The notes: generated by a model from the sequence alone, not told the origin. 64,000 nt of DNA from Clostridia bacterium (GCA_017429165.1 JAFRPL010000009.1:1-64000), one strand, 5' to 3'; shown: positions 50,305-59,389, counted from the stretch's first letter. Numbers and translations: made by a program.

Positions 50305-52045
50305 AGCTAAAAAGAAAAGCTTTATAGGCAGACTCGTTTCGAGCAGTCTGCTCGTTTCGCTTTTGTCCGAGTGGTCCGAAAAACTCCGCTCGTTCATCAG
50401 CGGCAGTTTTCTCGCGCGCATTTTCGACCGTTCGGAAAAGAACGACAAAAACGCCGCCGAAAGCTTTATGGTAAGCACCGTCCGCGGAGCCGCGCGCTCC
50501 GACGCGGCGAGTTATGCGCGCCACGCTTTTGCTTCCGGCGTCGAAACGAGCGCGGTCATAGGTTTATACCGCCGCTTTTTCGCCGCGCTCTCTTCGGCTT
50601 CGGTGAGGTCGGCGGGCGTGTTTTTGCTTTCTTCGGCGTTCTATTCGGCGCTTGTCTGCGCCGTGAGAGTACTGCGCAAGACCGCGCTGGTACTGCTTTA
50701 CAAAGATATTATATTCATAACGCTTGCGCTGATCGCGAGCGCGTTCATGATCGTTTCCAGAAAGTCGCTTGGCGCAAAATTCTGCCAGAGCGCCTTTTTG
50801 TCTTTTGTTTTCTTCGACGCGCTCGGACTCAACCGCATGTCGATCGACGCCGACGCCGCGCCGCAGAACCGTTTTGCGTTCGCGTTTTTCTCGGGGCTCG
50901 CGTTCGGCGTGGCTTCGTATTTCTTTTCGGCGGTCACGGTGTTCCTGTACATTGTTGCGCTGTTATTGCTCGCGCTGATATTATACTCGCCCGAAAGCGG
51001 CCTGCTCGCGGCGATAATACTCATACCGGCCGCTAACTCAGATATCATCTATTTCGTAATCACCGCGGCGTTGGTTTCGTATTTCTTCAAACTGCTGCGC
51101 GGCAAACGCAACCTCACGCTTAAAAGCGAAGACGTCGTGGCGCTGTTCGCCGCGGCGGTGTTCGTGATCGCGTTCCGCGCCGAAAGCGCCGCCAGGACCG
51201 CCGTTACCGTATGCGTATTCTTCATGGCGTCCAACCTGCTGCGCAGCGCCGATCTTTTGCGCAAGAGCGCGGTATGCATAACGATCGGGCTCGGACTGAG
51301 CACGCTCTTCGGCGCCGCCGAAAGCATTGCCGCTCTGTTCGGGGTGGCGCCGGGCACGGTCTCCGGCGTGCTCCCGGTACGGCTGTTGACGCACGATCCG
51401 CTGCTCACCGTGGTTTCGGTGCTTTGGGTGTTCTGCGTAATGCACAGCCGCTCGTTCAAAATGCCTTCGGTATTCAAAGTGGTTTTCTTCACCGCCGCCG
51501 CGCTCGAAACGGCGCTTTCGCTTTCCGATACGGTCATTGCGGCGGTACTCATAACCACTTTCATTTATTTCGCGTTCCGTTCGGGCAGGTTTTTCAACGT
51601 CTTGTTCGCCTACGCCGCGGTCCTGCCTTTGGTATGGCTGGTGAGGTTCATAGTTTCCGGCTTTGTGACTTTTGCGCCGGTCGCTCCCCTGCTCCCGGAT
51701 CTTGCGGGACTTTCGGCGACTCAGCTTTTGTTCGGCGGAGCCGAATGCGGGACCAACCTGTTCGCGGTCTTCATAAGCTCGTTCGGCCTGCTCGGCTGCG
51801 CGCTGACGCTGCTGATGCTGCTCATGCTGCTTTCGCGGGCGATGGCGGCGGCTTCGGCGCGGGCGGAGGGGATGCGGCAGTTCTGCGCCGCCGCGGTGGC
51901 TTCGGTGACCGCGATACTCCTTTTGGGCGTCTGCTACGACACGCTCGGCACGCGGCACGACCTGGTGCTGTTCTGGGCGCTGTGCGGAATGATAAGCGCC
52001 TGCGGCAACGCCGTCCCGTACGATACGAGCGCTGATTACAGTTGA
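50285..52045 (+). CDS. Polytopic membrane protein (O-antigen ligase/polymerase-like)
   Basis: 586 residues with about 10-12 membrane helices after a basic, cytosolic N-terminus of about 75 residues. A soluble loop near 440-500 precedes the last helices (LPDLAGLSATQLLFGGAECGTNLF). The layout, with a late extracytoplasmic loop, suggests an O-antigen ligase or polymerase-type enzyme; no catalytic motif is certain. The ATG at 50285 overlaps trmD by 20 bases, behind AAAGGTGG. Two small DUF4330-like genes follow in tight coupling, so they probably form one envelope unit. Confidence 0.7.
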   Translation: MQNVRTKAKKKSFIGRLVSSSLLVSLLSEWSEKLRSFISGSFLARIFDRSEKNDKNAAESFMVSTVRGAARSDAASYARHAFASGVETSAVIGLYRRFFAALSSASVRSAGVFLLSSAFYSALVCAVRVLRKTALVLLYKDIIFITLALIASAFMIVSRKSLGAKFCQSAFLSFVFFDALGLNRMSIDADAAPQNRFAFAFFSGLAFGVASYFFSAVTVFLYIVALLLLALILYSPESGLLAAIILIPAANSDIIYFVITAALVSYFFKLLRGKRNLTLKSEDVVALFAAAVFVIAFRAESAARTAVTVCVFFMASNLLRSADLLRKSAVCITIGLGLSTLFGAAESIAALFGVAPGTVSGVLPVRLLTHDPLLTVVSVLWVFCVMHSRSFKMPSVFKVVFFTAAALETALSLSDTVIAAVLITTFIYFAFRSGRFFNVLFAYAAVLPLVWLVRFIVSGFVTFAPVAPLLPDLAGLSATQLLFGGAECGTNLFAVFISSFGLLGCALTLLMLLMLLSRAMAAASARAEGMRQFCAAAVASVTAILLLGVCYDTLGTRHDLVLFWALCGMISACGNAVPYDTSADYS

Positions 52046-52055
52046 GGTGAGCGGC

Positions 52056-52424
52056 ATGAAATCAAAATTCAACGTGATCGACATTATTATTTTCACCGCG
52101 GTATTCGCGATCTGCTTTTCGGCGATAATGCTGCTGATTCGCGACTTTTCGGTCGCTTCGTACAGCGTGGACGTCACGGTCTGTATAGAAGACGGCTCTT
52201 CCGCCGTGTTCATCAAAGGCGAGACGGCGGAGTTTGAAGGAAAAGACGGCAAGATAACCGGCGAGACAGTCGCCGACGGCAAGAAATACGTCACCGTGAC
52301 CTTTGAATCGGCGCGCGCCGATTCGATGCCGCCGATAGGCGAAAAGGTCTGCTTTACCACCAAAAGAGTCTACGTTGAAGGCACGGTCTATTCGGTCACC
52401 GAAAAAGAGGAGGACAAGGAATGA
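52056..52424 (+). CDS. DUF4330-like membrane-anchored protein
   Basis: 122 residues. One N-terminal helix at about 6-27 (FNVIDIIIFTAVFAICFSAIMLLI) and an extracytoplasmic beta domain (TVCIEDGSSAVFIKGETAEF, VYVEGTVYSVTEKEE). The pattern of a short FNVIDI head, one helix and a beta-barrel matches DUF4330 as I recall it. ATG 52056 has GAGGTGAGC upstream. Overlaps the next gene by four bases. Confidence 0.7.
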   Translation: MKSKFNVIDIIIFTAVFAICFSAIMLLIRDFSVASYSVDVTVCIEDGSSAVFIKGETAEFEGKDGKITGETVADGKKYVTVTFESARADSMPPIGEKVCFTTKRVYVEGTVYSVTEKEEDKE

Positions 52425-52891
52425 AAAACAAGAGGTTCAATCTGTTCGATCTGCTCATAATCATAATGATACTCGGCATCGCCGCGGCGCTGATCTTCAG
52501 GAACCAGATCAAGGATCTGCTCGTCACCACCGAAATCAAGACGTTTGCGGTAACCGTGCATTCCGACGCCATTTCGAATTCGGCGATAAACGAGCTTGAG
52601 GAAGGCGGAGAGATGTATCTGCGCTCCGGCTCGAGCCCGTTCGGCACGGTAAAAGAGATAAAGACCTCGCCCGCGTACGAGACCCTTGTAGTCGGAACTC
52701 AGGAGGTGCAGAAGGAATCTTCGTATTTCAGCATGCTCGATCTTGTGCTGACGGTAGAAGGTTACGAAAGCGAGGGCAGCTATTTCGCCAAGGACGGGAC
52801 GCCTCTTCTTGTGCGCGAAAAGCTGGTGCTGGAAAACGACAGTTCGCGCTATTCGTACACCGTAACGGCGGTCGTAATAACCGGGGAATGA
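52421..52891 (+). CDS. DUF4330-like membrane-anchored protein, second copy
   Basis: 156 residues: NLFDLLIIIMILGIAAALIF helix at about 7-26, then a beta-rich domain (KTFAVTVHSDAISNSAINEL, VREKLVLENDSSRYSYTVTAVVI). Similar plan to its upstream neighbour, so probably a paralogue pair. Likely a partner of the polytopic protein at 50285-52045. Confidence 0.7.
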   Translation: MKNKRFNLFDLLIIIMILGIAAALIFRNQIKDLLVTTEIKTFAVTVHSDAISNSAINELEEGGEMYLRSGSSPFGTVKEIKTSPAYETLVVGTQEVQKESSYFSMLDLVLTVEGYESEGSYFAKDGTPLLVREKLVLENDSSRYSYTVTAVVITGE

Positions 52892-52967
52892 CGGAAACGC
52901 CGCATTTGTTGACGAAAATGCACAAAGCGCGCAAATATATTTTGTTGGAATTGTTATATAAATGGTA

Positions 52968-52996
52968 TTGATTTATAGTTTTTGATTTGTTATAAT
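52968..52996 (+). promoter_or_regulatory. Promoter of HPr-like gene
   Basis: TTGATT (52968-52973), 17-base spacer, TATAAT (52991-52996), in an A+T-rich gap. Confidence 0.8.
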
Positions 52997-53039
52997 TGAT
53001 TTGTTATAAAACAGATGTTACAAGGCAAGGGAGCTTAAA

Positions 53040-53297
53040 ATGTATTCTAGAACCATTACAGTAGAAAACACGGTCGGGCTGCGTGCGCGCCCCGCGACAT
53101 TCTTTATACAAAAAGCCAACGCTTTCAAATCCTCTGTATGGGTTGAAAGCAGCGACAGACGCGCCAACGCCAAGAGTTTGCTCGGCGTCCTTTCGCTCGG
53201 CATCAAAAAAGGCGACGCCGTCACTATAGTTGCCGAAGGCGAAGACGAAGAAGAGACCGTCAACAGCCTGGTGGATCTGGTTTTAAGCATAGAATAA
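53040..53297 (+). CDS. HPr-like protein lacking the phosphorylatable His (Crh-like)
   Basis: 85 residues with the whole HPr fold. The active-site loop reads VGLRARPATFF: the residue equivalent to His15 is Arg (codon CGT). The Ser46 region is intact (AKSLLGVLSLGIKKGD). Bacillus Crh likewise lacks His15 (Gln) but keeps Ser46 and serves as a CcpA co-repressor (established). So it should not carry phosphate in the PTS but could be a target of HPr kinase. Ribosome site AGGGAG before ATG. Single gene between its promoter and a terminator-like hairpin. Confidence 0.87.
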   Translation: MYSRTITVENTVGLRARPATFFIQKANAFKSSVWVESSDRRANAKSLLGVLSLGIKKGDAVTIVAEGEDEEETVNSLVDLVLSIE

Positions 53298-53335
53298 ATT
53301 TGCGCAAAGCGGCGCACGCCGCTGAACGATCAATC

Positions 53336-53374
53336 GCCTTGGGCTCATCTTATAAAATGAGTTCAGGGCTTTTT
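53336..53374 (+). terminator. Terminator-like hairpin abutting uvrC
   Basis: GCCTTGGGCTCAT (53336-53348) pairs with ATGAGTTCAGGGC (53357-53369), 13 pairs with three G-U/U-G, then five Ts. It ends eight bases before the uvrC ATG and includes the only AGGG near that start. It may terminate the HPr-like transcript and influence uvrC. Confidence 0.8.
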
Positions 53375-53381
53375 GTAAATT

Positions 53382-55199
53382 ATGACACGAGAAGAATTAT
53401 TCAAAAACGCGCGCCTGCTTCCGGCAACGCCGGGCGTGTATATAATGCGCAACTCCGCGGGGACGGTCATCTACGTGGGCAAATCCAAGGCGCTGAAGAA
53501 CCGCGTTTCGAGCTATTTCGCGCCGTACGCCGTGCACAATCAAAAGACGCGCCATATGGTCGCCGCGGTGGACCGCTTCGAGGTGTTCCACACCAAGACC
53601 GAGCTCGAAGCGCTGATACTTGAAAACAGTTTTATAAAGCAGTATATGCCGCGGTACAACATCAAGCTCAAGGATTCGTCCGAATACCCGTATATACGGC
53701 TTTCGGCGGACGAATACCCTTCGCTTTCGGTGGAATACGAGCGCAAAGACGAAAAGAGCGCGTATTTCGGCCCGTATTCTTCCAAGGGGACAGGCTACGC
53801 CATAGTCGCGGCGGCGCGCAAGGCGTTCAAAATGCCTTCGTGTTCCAAAAAGTTCCCCGAGGACATAGGCAAAGGGCGCCCCTGCCTGAATTATCACATA
53901 GGCAGATGTATGGGCGTCTGCATAAAAGGCGAAGTGAGCAAAGAAGAATATTCCGCCGCAATAAAGGGCGTGACTCATTTTCTCAAAGGCGATTACGGTT
54001 CGCTGCTCAAAGAGCTTGAACGGGATATGGAAACGTGTTCCGAAAACCTGGAATTCGAAAAAGCCGCCAAACTGCGCGACACCATACGCGCCGTGAAAAA
54101 GCTCGGCGACAGGCAGCACATCGTCGCGAGCGAAAAGATCGACGCCGACGTGATAGGCATATATTCCGACGAGCTCGGCAGCGCGGTCAATATCTTTTTT
54201 GTGCGGCACGGCGCCATTTTCGACAGAGAATGCCTGTTTTTCGGGAGCGACGAGTTGTTGGATTCCGGCGGGATCACTTCGCTGCTTTTCAGGTTCTACA
54301 CGATGCGCGGATACGTCCCGCACGAGATATATCTGGGTTACGATCTTGCCCCCGAAGACCGCGAACTGCTTTGCGAAAAGCTTTCGCCTTCCGGCAAGAC
54401 GCGAATCATACGCCCGCAGAAAGGCGAAAAGAAAGAGTTGCTGCTGCGTTCGGAATCCAACGCGCGCGACCTTATGCTGCACAAGCGCGAAGTGGAAAAC
54501 AAAACGGGCAGGTTCGCCCGTTCGCTCGCCGATTTCCTGCGGCTTGACGAGCCGCCCGCGCGCATAGAGGCGTACGACGTTTCGAACCACGGCGACGAAG
54601 ACATCGTCTGCGGCATGGCGGTATGGGAAAACGGAAGGTTCGCCAAACGCAAATACCGTTCGTTCAATATGAAGACGGTCAGCATGCGCGACGACTATTC
54701 GTCGATGCGCGAAGCGGTAGGCCGCCGGCTGGCGCACAGCGGTAAAGACTGGGAATACCCGGATATCATACTGCTCGACGGCGGCGAAAACCACGTGGCG
54801 GTCATAAAACGGCTGCTTGAGGAGAAGAATACCGATATACCCGTCTTCGGGATGATAAAAGACGAGCACCACAAGACGCGGACGCTCACCGACGGCGAAA
54901 ACGAGATATCGCTGAACGGCAGACAGGATATATTCAACTTCTTTTACAAATTCCAGGAAGAAGTCCACAACGCCGCTTTCGGCAAAATGGATATGCAGCG
55001 CCGCAAAAAGCTCACGTCTTCTTCCCTGCTCGAGATCCCCGGCGTGGGCAAAAAGACCGCCGAAACCCTGCTGAACTATTTCGGCGGGCTCAAAGCCATA
55101 AAGAACGCGTCGTTCGAAGAACTCGCTTCCGTAAAAGGCGTTTCACGCAAGACGGCGCAGACAATAAAAGATTTCTATTCGGAGAAGGATAAAAAATGA
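53382..55199 (+). CDS. uvrC: Excinuclease ABC subunit C
   Basis: 605 residues. GIY-YIG nuclease at 10-90 (PGVYIMRNSAGTVIYVGKSKALKNRV), UVR motif at about 205-240 (NLEFEKAAKLRDTIRAVKK), RNase H-like nuclease with AYDVSNHGDED and LLDGGENHV, and C-terminal double helix-hairpin-helix (LEIPGVGKKTAETLLNYFGG, VKGVSRKTAQTI). It makes both incisions in nucleotide excision repair. No clear ribosome site except AGGG inside the preceding hairpin. Confidence 0.96.
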   Translation: MTREELFKNARLLPATPGVYIMRNSAGTVIYVGKSKALKNRVSSYFAPYAVHNQKTRHMVAAVDRFEVFHTKTELEALILENSFIKQYMPRYNIKLKDSSEYPYIRLSADEYPSLSVEYERKDEKSAYFGPYSSKGTGYAIVAAARKAFKMPSCSKKFPEDIGKGRPCLNYHIGRCMGVCIKGEVSKEEYSAAIKGVTHFLKGDYGSLLKELERDMETCSENLEFEKAAKLRDTIRAVKKLGDRQHIVASEKIDADVIGIYSDELGSAVNIFFVRHGAIFDRECLFFGSDELLDSGGITSLLFRFYTMRGYVPHEIYLGYDLAPEDRELLCEKLSPSGKTRIIRPQKGEKKELLLRSESNARDLMLHKREVENKTGRFARSLADFLRLDEPPARIEAYDVSNHGDEDIVCGMAVWENGRFAKRKYRSFNMKTVSMRDDYSSMREAVGRRLAHSGKDWEYPDIILLDGGENHVAVIKRLLEEKNTDIPVFGMIKDEHHKTRTLTDGENEISLNGRQDIFNFFYKFQEEVHNAAFGKMDMQRRKKLTSSSLLEIPGVGKKTAETLLNYFGGLKAIKNASFEELASVKGVSRKTAQTIKDFYSEKDKK

Positions 55200-55729
55200 G
55201 GATAATCACGGGAATTGCAAGAGGAACAAAGCTAAAGACGCTCCCCGGCGAACACACGCGCCCCACCACCGAAAAAGTCAAAGAGGCGGTGTTTTCGGCG
55301 ATACAGTTCGAACTGCACGACAGAGTGACGCTCGATCTGTTCGGCGGCAGCGGACAGATGGCGCTCGAAGCGCTTTCACGCGGGGCGGCGAAGGCGTATA
55401 TCGTGGAAAACGACAGGAACGCGACCGCCGTAATAAAGGAAAACGCCGCCAAAGCCAAGCTTATGGAAAAGTGCGTGATCCTGAACGCCGACTGGAAAGA
55501 CTTTGTCAAGCACACCAAGGAGAAGTTTTCGCTCGTCTATCTCGATCCGCCTTACAAAGAGGGCTTTCTGGACGAGGTGCTGGCGCTGATATTCGAACGC
55601 GGCATACTCGCCGAAAACGCCATAGTCATCTGTGAATCCGACGCCGCGGGTCTCCCCGTTCCGCCCGAAGGCGTGGAAAACCGCGTTTACAGGTACGGCA
55701 AGACGTACGTTACCATTTTCAGATTCTGA
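55196..55729 (+). CDS. rsmD: 16S rRNA (guanine966-N2)-methyltransferase RsmD
   Basis: 177 residues. RIITGIARGTKLKT start, SAM motif LDLFGGSGQMALEALSRGA at about 43-61, and catalytic LDPPYKEGF (DPPY). Overlaps uvrC by four bases and is followed by coaD, the usual pair. Confidence 0.94.
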   Translation: MRIITGIARGTKLKTLPGEHTRPTTEKVKEAVFSAIQFELHDRVTLDLFGGSGQMALEALSRGAAKAYIVENDRNATAVIKENAAKAKLMEKCVILNADWKDFVKHTKEKFSLVYLDPPYKEGFLDEVLALIFERGILAENAIVICESDAAGLPVPPEGVENRVYRYGKTYVTIFRF

Positions 55730-55752
55730 AAATACGGCAGGAGTGTGATAAT

Positions 55753-56229
55753 ATGACCACCGCAATAGTTTCGGGGACTTTCGACCCCATAACCGTGGGG
55801 CATACCGACCTGATCGCCCGCGCCGCGAAGATATTCGGCAGGGTGATAGTTGCTGTATCCAAAAACACCGAAAAGCAGAATATGTTCAGCGAAAAAGCGC
55901 GTTTCGAATCGGTCAAGGCGGCTTTTGAGGGGCAGAAGAACGTAAAAGTCGTACTGCTCAAGGGTCTGCTCGCCGAGCTTGTAAAAAAGCACAACGGAGT
56001 GCTGGTGCGCGGAGTGCGCGGCACCGGCGATTACGACTACGAGACCGACCTTGCGCTCATCAACGCCGAGCTCGAAGGAGTCGAGACGGTGTTCATACCC
56101 GCGCGCCCGGAATATTCGTTCATTTCGTCGACTTTTGTGCGCGATATGGTAATATATCGCCGCCCCATAGAAAAATATGTGCCGCAGGCGGCGCTGGAAG
56201 TGCTTAAAGATGAGATCGGTAACCGTTGA
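55753..56229 (+). CDS. coaD: Phosphopantetheine adenylyltransferase
   Basis: 158 residues. Nucleotidyltransferase motif GTFDPITVGHTDLIARAAK with the catalytic His, RGVRGTGDYDYE and EYSFISSTFVRD at the C-terminal side. Penultimate step of coenzyme A synthesis. AGGAGTG site upstream. Confidence 0.96.
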   Translation: MTTAIVSGTFDPITVGHTDLIARAAKIFGRVIVAVSKNTEKQNMFSEKARFESVKAAFEGQKNVKVVLLKGLLAELVKKHNGVLVRGVRGTGDYDYETDLALINAELEGVETVFIPARPEYSFISSTFVRDMVIYRRPIEKYVPQAALEVLKDEIGNR

Positions 56230-57454
56230 ACGTACGGCCGTTTCGCTGGTACGCGAACCGCTCGTGCGGCCGTTCGGCTTTAAGGGGATGCAGATAAACG
56301 AGCTCTGGCAGACGGTAGTCAAGCTGAGTTCGGGCGCGCATACCGCGGTCTGTCCTTCCACGCAGAGCGTGCTCTGGGCGGACGCCGACGTGTTTTCGAT
56401 GTATTCGCAGGACGAATCCAATATGCTTATGCACCGCACGACGCGCCGCGCGCTGGAGCTGATCGAGGGCAGGACTTTCGAGCGTCCCGACCGTTTGATA
56501 AAATCGCTGATACCCGAGCTGTGCGAATATGCGAGCGCGATAACGGGGACGAAAGTAAAAGAGACTTTCGTGCTCAATTCCCTCGTGGGCGCAGATCTGG
56601 CGTTGTGGTCGCTGTACGCCAAAGAAAACGGCATAAATTCGTTTGAAGGGATCATCCCCGAAGAAGCGCGCGATGCGATGAGCAGAAAGCATTCGAAACT
56701 CGCGCACATCCCGCTCGTGAGCTATAACGTGGGCGAAAAAGAAATACGCCGCCTGCTCGATAACGGTACCGCGCTTTTGAAGATAAAAGTGGGCAAAGAA
56801 CCGGAATGGGATAAAGAGCGCCTGCTTTCGATACACGGTATAGCAAAAGGATACGAAACGCCGCTCACGACCGACGGAAACGTGAAATACTATCTCGACG
56901 CCAACGGAAGGTATACTCCGAAAGACCTTGACAACGTGATCGATTTCGCTTGCAAAAAAGGATTTCTGGACCGCATAGCCATTATAGAGGAGCCGTTCCC
57001 GGAAGAAGACGAGACCGACGTTTCACGCTTTCCCGTTGTTATCAACGCCGACGAATCGGCGCATTCCGCCGCGGATCTGAGAAACCGCATAGCGCTCGGC
57101 TACCGTTCCGTGGCGCTGAAGCCGATAGCCAAAACACTTTCGGTGAGTTTTGAAATGGCGCGGGAAATGCACGCCGCGGGCGGTTCGTGCCTGTGCGCCG
57201 ACCTCACGGTCAATCCCCTGCTCGCGGAATGGAACAAGCAGTTCGCTTCGCGCATAGCGCCGCTGCCCGGGATGAACGCCGGCTGTGTGGAAGTCAACGG
57301 CGACGAGAATTACAAAAACTGGAAAGAGCAGATAAAACGCCTGCCGCAAGGGCTGCCGTATTCGTATCCGCGCCGCGGCGCGTTCTGCTGCACAAGGCGT
57401 TTTTACGCGAAAAGCGGCGCGCTTTTTGAAAACAACGGCTGGGATTTTGAATAA
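56210..57454 (+). CDS. Enolase-superfamily (dipeptide epimerase-like) protein
   Basis: 414 residues. TIM-barrel catalytic set: Lys191-x-Lys193 (LLKIKVG), Asp230 (YYLDANGRY), Glu260/261 (IIEEPFP), Asp281 (INADES) and Lys304 (ALKPIAKT). The paired lysines are as in muconate lactonising enzyme and Ala-Glu epimerase subgroups, which racemise or epimerise amino acids or dipeptides. It is somewhat longer than typical epimerases. Starts 20 bases inside coaD. Substrate not assignable by eye. Confidence 0.83.
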   Translation: MRSVTVERTAVSLVREPLVRPFGFKGMQINELWQTVVKLSSGAHTAVCPSTQSVLWADADVFSMYSQDESNMLMHRTTRRALELIEGRTFERPDRLIKSLIPELCEYASAITGTKVKETFVLNSLVGADLALWSLYAKENGINSFEGIIPEEARDAMSRKHSKLAHIPLVSYNVGEKEIRRLLDNGTALLKIKVGKEPEWDKERLLSIHGIAKGYETPLTTDGNVKYYLDANGRYTPKDLDNVIDFACKKGFLDRIAIIEEPFPEEDETDVSRFPVVINADESAHSAADLRNRIALGYRSVALKPIAKTLSVSFEMAREMHAAGGSCLCADLTVNPLLAEWNKQFASRIAPLPGMNAGCVEVNGDENYKNWKEQIKRLPQGLPYSYPRRGAFCCTRRFYAKSGALFENNGWDFE

Positions 57455-57479
57455 AAATGCTCAATTTACGCAAATGCTA

Positions 57480-57508
57480 TTGATTTTCGGCGCAAAATAA
57501 GTTATATT
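57480..57508 (+). promoter_or_regulatory. Promoter of hydroxyacid dehydrogenase gene
   Basis: TTGATT (57480-57485), 17-base spacer, TATATT (57503-57508), 32 bases before the ATG. Confidence 0.6.
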
Positions 57509-57539
57509 GTAATCAGTGAGATCATAGGAGGCGCAGAGA

Positions 57540-58526
57540 ATGAAGACCGCTTTTATCATGGACCCTTCTACAAGGAATATGGTCATCAACGAGAAATCTC
57601 TCGCGTATTTCCGCACGCTTGGCGAAGTGACGCTGAACGACGGCGACGCGGGCAGGACCAACGTTATAAAATGCATTGAAAACGCCGATATCGCGGTCAC
57701 TTCGTGGGGCAACACGTCGCTCGACGGCGAGATACTCGCTCACTGCCCCGGGCTCAGATTCGTCGCCCACGCCGCCGGCAGCGTAAAGCCGGTAGTTTCG
57801 GACGAGCTGTGGGACAAAGGCGTGCGTGTGCTTTCTTCCGCCTGCCCTCTGGGCGAAGGAGTCGCCGAGACCGCGCTGGGGTTCACCATTTCCGCAAGCA
57901 AGAACTTTTACGCGCTCAACACTTCGGTCAAAGCCGGCGGCTGGAACGAAGGAAAGCAGAACATACGCGAGCTCTTCGACCTCAAGATAGGCGTTATCGG
58001 CTGCGGCTGGGCAGGCAAACATTACATAAAACTGCTGCAGGCGTTCTACGTAGACGTCTTCTGCTACGACCCGTTCATAAGCGAAGAAGCCATGCTTTCG
58101 CTCGGCGCGCACAAATGCGAGCTCGGCTGGCTGCTTGAAAACTGCGATATAATATCAATACACGCGCCTTCCATACCTTCCACTTATCATATGATAAACA
58201 AAGACACGCTTGCGCTTATGAAAAAAGACGCTGTGCTCATCAACACGGCTCGCGGCACCATAATAGACGAATCCGCGCTGTACGAACATATGGCGGCGGG
58301 CAACCTCAAATACGCATGTATAGATGTGTTCGACCCCGAACCGCCCGCAAAAGACAATCCCCTTTTCACGCTCGAAAACGTGATCGTCACGCCTCATCTC
58401 GCGGGTCTCGCCAATAACGGACTCAAACGTATCGGCACCTTCGTTTGCGAAGAGACCGCGCATTTCCTTGCCGGCGAACCGGTGCGCGGCGAAGTCACCC
58501 GCGAAATGCTCGCCAAGATGGCGTGA
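57540..58526 (+). CDS. D-2-hydroxyacid dehydrogenase
   Basis: 328 residues, NAD(P)-dependent. Nucleotide-binding GVIGCGWAGKHYIKLLQAF at about 147-165 (GxGxxG with an extra Trp). Catalytic Arg is in INTARGTIIDESAL, Glu in DVFDPEPP, and His in TPHLAGL at about 284-290. It oxidises D-hydroxyacids or reduces 2-ketoacids; relatives include glycerate and phosphoglycerate dehydrogenases. GGAGG site upstream. Substrate undetermined. Confidence 0.9.
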   Translation: MKTAFIMDPSTRNMVINEKSLAYFRTLGEVTLNDGDAGRTNVIKCIENADIAVTSWGNTSLDGEILAHCPGLRFVAHAAGSVKPVVSDELWDKGVRVLSSACPLGEGVAETALGFTISASKNFYALNTSVKAGGWNEGKQNIRELFDLKIGVIGCGWAGKHYIKLLQAFYVDVFCYDPFISEEAMLSLGAHKCELGWLLENCDIISIHAPSIPSTYHMINKDTLALMKKDAVLINTARGTIIDESALYEHMAAGNLKYACIDVFDPEPPAKDNPLFTLENVIVTPHLAGLANNGLKRIGTFVCEETAHFLAGEPVRGEVTREMLAKMA

Positions 58527-58554
58527 ACCCTTTATTTTGGGTGAAAGGAACACT

Positions 58555-59289
58555 ATGAAAAAAACCAATGTCATCATTATTTGCTGTGCGCTGCTGCTCG
58601 CGGCGTGCGCGGTAGTTTCGGCGTTCGTCATCAAAGGAAAGTCCGATATCCGGGAAGCGGCGCAGGACGAAAGAGCCGTGAGGCTCTACGGCGTGCTCGA
58701 CGACACTTATTCGCGGCTCGCCGCGGTGCAGAGCGGGTCCGCCGCCGCGCCGTCGCTTTCCCCGTCAACGTCCGACGACGCGCAGTTCAAGACCGACCTG
58801 CTGCATTTTTACGCGCAGAGCACCAATATAGTTTCCATACTTCCGTTCACCACGGTGCAGGTCACCGAGGCGGCGCTGCTAAAAGCGTTCATGTCTTCGG
58901 CGACTTCGGTAAACGAGGCGCTCGCTTATATCGACCGCTATGCCGACAGGACTCTGGCTTCCGCCTACGAGACCATGGACGAGCTTTTGGAAAAATTCAG
59001 CGCTGTTCTGCAAAAATACAACATCTCCACCTCGTCGGCGTACACCGCCAAATACAACCGCCTGGCTTCGATGTTCTCTTCGCTCAAGAATTCGTCGACT
59101 CAGCTGCTTTCGCGCACGAGGACGCTTATAAAGAAATCCAAATCCGAAGACTACGACACCTATTACACCAACTACGTGGAACAGCTTTCGGATCTCACCG
59201 GCAAAATAGAACAGTATTGCGCCGAGATAAACAACGAGTATTACAACCTGCTTTCGTCGCTGACCGACGATTTCGACGATATACAGTGA
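58555..59289 (+). CDS. Signal-anchored helical protein of unknown function
   Basis: 244 residues. Membrane anchor or signal peptide at 5-28 (NVIIICCALLLAACAVVSAFV; an LAAC-type lipobox is possible at 18-21). The rest is helical and Ser/Thr-rich, with regular Tyr and Leu (TAKYNRLASMFSSLKNSSTQ, YYTNYVEQLSDLTGKIEQYC). Probably an external coiled-coil-like protein. AAGGAAC site before ATG. No family recognised. Confidence 0.75.
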   Translation: MKKTNVIIICCALLLAACAVVSAFVIKGKSDIREAAQDERAVRLYGVLDDTYSRLAAVQSGSAAAPSLSPSTSDDAQFKTDLLHFYAQSTNIVSILPFTTVQVTEAALLKAFMSSATSVNEALAYIDRYADRTLASAYETMDELLEKFSAVLQKYNISTSSAYTAKYNRLASMFSSLKNSSTQLLSRTRTLIKKSKSEDYDTYYTNYVEQLSDLTGKIEQYCAEINNEYYNLLSSLTDDFDDIQ

Positions 59290-59305
59290 TCTGTTCCGGA
59301 TCCTT

Positions 59306-59340
59306 TCCGTGCATTCGGTTTAAGAATGCACGGATTTTTT
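59306..59340 (+). terminator. Terminator
   Basis: TCCGTGCATTC (59306-59316) pairs perfectly with GAATGCACGGA (59324-59334), then TTTTTT. Confidence 0.93.
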
Positions 59341-59360
59341 GTTTTTGCACAAAAAAACAC

Positions 59361-59389
59361 TTGCTTATTGGGGCGTTTTATGATATAGT
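59361..59389 (+). promoter_or_regulatory. V-ATPase operon promoter
   Basis: TTGCTT (59361-59366), 17-base spacer, TATAGT (59384-59389), about 55 bases before the first gene. Confidence 0.65.

Noticed and set aside
53397..54968. 523-residue minus-strand frame over uvrC
   Set aside because: Antisense shadow of uvrC, whose motifs are unambiguous; no ribosome site or family match.
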